Source: Methylobacterium radiotolerans JCM 2831 | Lineage (GTDB): Bacteria; Pseudomonadota; Alphaproteobacteria; Rhizobiales; Beijerinckiaceae | Direction: 5' to 3' | Assembly (NCBI RefSeq): GCF_000019725.1 | Contig: NC_010505.1 | Coordinates: 806,001-870,000 of the forward strand | DNA: 64,000 bases | Shown: positions 63,278 to 64,000 of the stretch, in pieces | Layout: every line of letters starts with the position of its first letter | Numbering within the stretch: the first letter of the stretch is position 1 | The notes under the pieces: model-generated | Database searches by the model: none | The model's input: the letters and a program-made list of their open reading frames with translations, nothing else | Told to the model about the DNA's origin: nothing | Translations under genes and position numbers: made by a program

Positions 63278-64000
63278 TCAACCCGGCTCCTCCGGCTCCG
63301 GCCCGCGCGTGACGTCGAGGCCGGAACCGGCGCCGGGGGGCGGCCCGACCTTGACCGGCGTGCCGGTCCGGGCCGCCTCGTAGATCGCCTCCATCAGGAC
63401 CTGGTCCTGCAGCCCCTCCTCGCCGGGCGTGCGCGGCCGCAGGTTCTCCTGGATGCACCGCGCGAAATGGTCCAGCTCCAGGGCGAACTGGTTCTTCGGG
63501 CTCAGGACCTTCTCGTCCCGGGCGGCATTCTTGCCGTCGCGGTGGCCGACATAGAGACGCTGGCCCTGGTAGGCGAAGGCGTTCTGGAGATCGACGGAGG
63601 CGGTCCCGGTGTGCAGGGTCAGGCTCCGCGCCTCGTAGACCCCGTAGCTCGACAGGCACTGGGCGATCACGCCGGACGGGAAGTGGAGGGTGAAGCTCGC
63701 CGTCTCCTCGACCTCGCGGTACTTGGGATCGTCCGGCGGCGAGTGGATCTGGGCCTGGATCAGGTTCGGCTCCTCGCCGAGCACCGCGCGGGCGGTGTTC
63801 AGGCAGTAGAGCCCGATATCCGGCAGGGATCCGCCGCCCGCCAGCGCCTTCCGCAGGCGCCACTGCTCCGGCAGTCCCGTGGTCTGGCCGTTGAACGCCT
63901 GGATCAGCCGGGGCCGGCCGAACTCGCCCGAGCGGGCGAGCTTGATCACGGCCCGGTTGTGGGGCTCGTACTGGCACCGGTAGGCGATCATCAGCTTGAC
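63278..64000 (-). CDS. Gfo/Idh/MocA-family oxidoreductase, C-terminal part (cut by window edge)
   Basis: The N-terminal nucleotide-binding half is beyond the right edge. The 240 residues present include the second-domain features of the family: YEPHNRAVIKLARSGEFGRP, GGGSLPDIGLYCLNTARAVL (the conserved G...D.G.Y......L segment) and the C-terminal NQFALELDHFARCIQENLRP. Members are NAD(P)-dependent dehydrogenases of sugars and related compounds. The C-terminal tail after PVKVGPPP is Gly/Pro/Glu-rich. Convergent with flgH, unrelated to motility. Confidence 0.9.
   Translation of the reverse strand, partial: VKLMIAYRCQYEPHNRAVIKLARSGEFGRPRLIQAFNGQTTGLPEQWRLRKALAGGGSLPDIGLYCLNTARAVLGEEPNLIQAQIHSPPDDPKYREVEETASFTLHFPSGVIAQCLSSYGVYEARSLTLHTGTASVDLQNAFAYQGQRLYVGHRDGKNAARDEKVLSPKNQFALELDHFARCIQENLRPRTPGEEGLQDQVLMEAIYEAARTGTPVKVGPPPGAGSGLDVTRGPEPEEPG

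Overview
The window is 64 kb of chromosome from a high-GC alphaproteobacterium. The best guess is Methylobacteriaceae (Methylobacterium/Methylorubrum type). The reasons are tiny secreted proteins with a GCG...CRPN cysteine signature, a periplasmic quinoprotein, an EgtB-EgtD ergothioneine pair, a phasin, rhizobial-type flagellar genes (MotE-like and DUF6468 proteins beside fliM), and strongly G/C-ending codons throughout. This assignment is inferred from gene content and no marker gene was compared. No rRNA, IS element, prophage or CRISPR array was seen.

Layout. 0-2 kb: a truncated 2-hydroxyacid dehydrogenase, leuC, and tRNA-Leu(CAG) with its terminator. 2.5-5.5 kb: a 44-codon gene, a three-gene operon (cupredoxin-like secreted protein, DUF393 thiol protein, small protein) and a membrane zinc-ribbon protein. 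5.5-9.8 kb: a tartrate/D-malate dehydrogenase gene divergent from an OmpR-type two-component pair, followed by two secreted GCG/CRPN miniproteins. The same 10-bp-spaced direct repeats lie upstream of the regulator and downstream of the kinase, which points to a small regulon. 9.8-13.3 kb: PiT phosphate transporter with its DUF47 partner, and several small proteins. 13.3-22.6 kb: murI, egtB-egtD, a membrane class III cyclase, a Tat-exported amine oxidase and clpS-clpA. 22.7-27.9 kb: phasin, a D,D-carboxypeptidase with SPOR domain, a DnaJ-like membrane protein and an HtrA-type protease.

27.9-37.9 kb is the most unusual region. It holds an SMC-like condensin set related to Wadjet/MksBEF (jetA, jetB, jetC). 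The nuclease jetD/mksG is not present at the locus, and a methyl-accepting chemotaxis gene lies in the opposite orientation between jetB and jetC. A second chemoreceptor gene beyond jetA lies in inverted orientation to the first, so two similar signalling domains bracket jetBA. 38.2-41.6 kb: coaBC, an isoprenyl transferase, a winged-helix regulator and its membrane partner, with a matching inverted repeat upstream of the unit and again at the isoprenyl transferase start. 41.6-56.1 kb: uvrB with a long N-terminal extension, an ankyrin protein, a quinoprotein apparently lacking the catalytic aspartate, an O-antigen ligase-like protein, a hydrolase, a lytic transglycosylase, an isochorismatase, and an operon of a fused oligopeptide ABC ATPase, deoB, DUF1192 and an LRR-kinase. 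56.2-63.3 kb: a divergent flagellar cluster (fliL-fliM-DUF6468-motE one way, flgF-flgG-flgA-flgH the other). The window ends inside a Gfo/Idh/MocA oxidoreductase.

Start sites were chosen by Shine-Dalgarno placement and family N-termini. Several are GTG or TTG. Long open frames antisense to real genes are common at this GC content and were left out.
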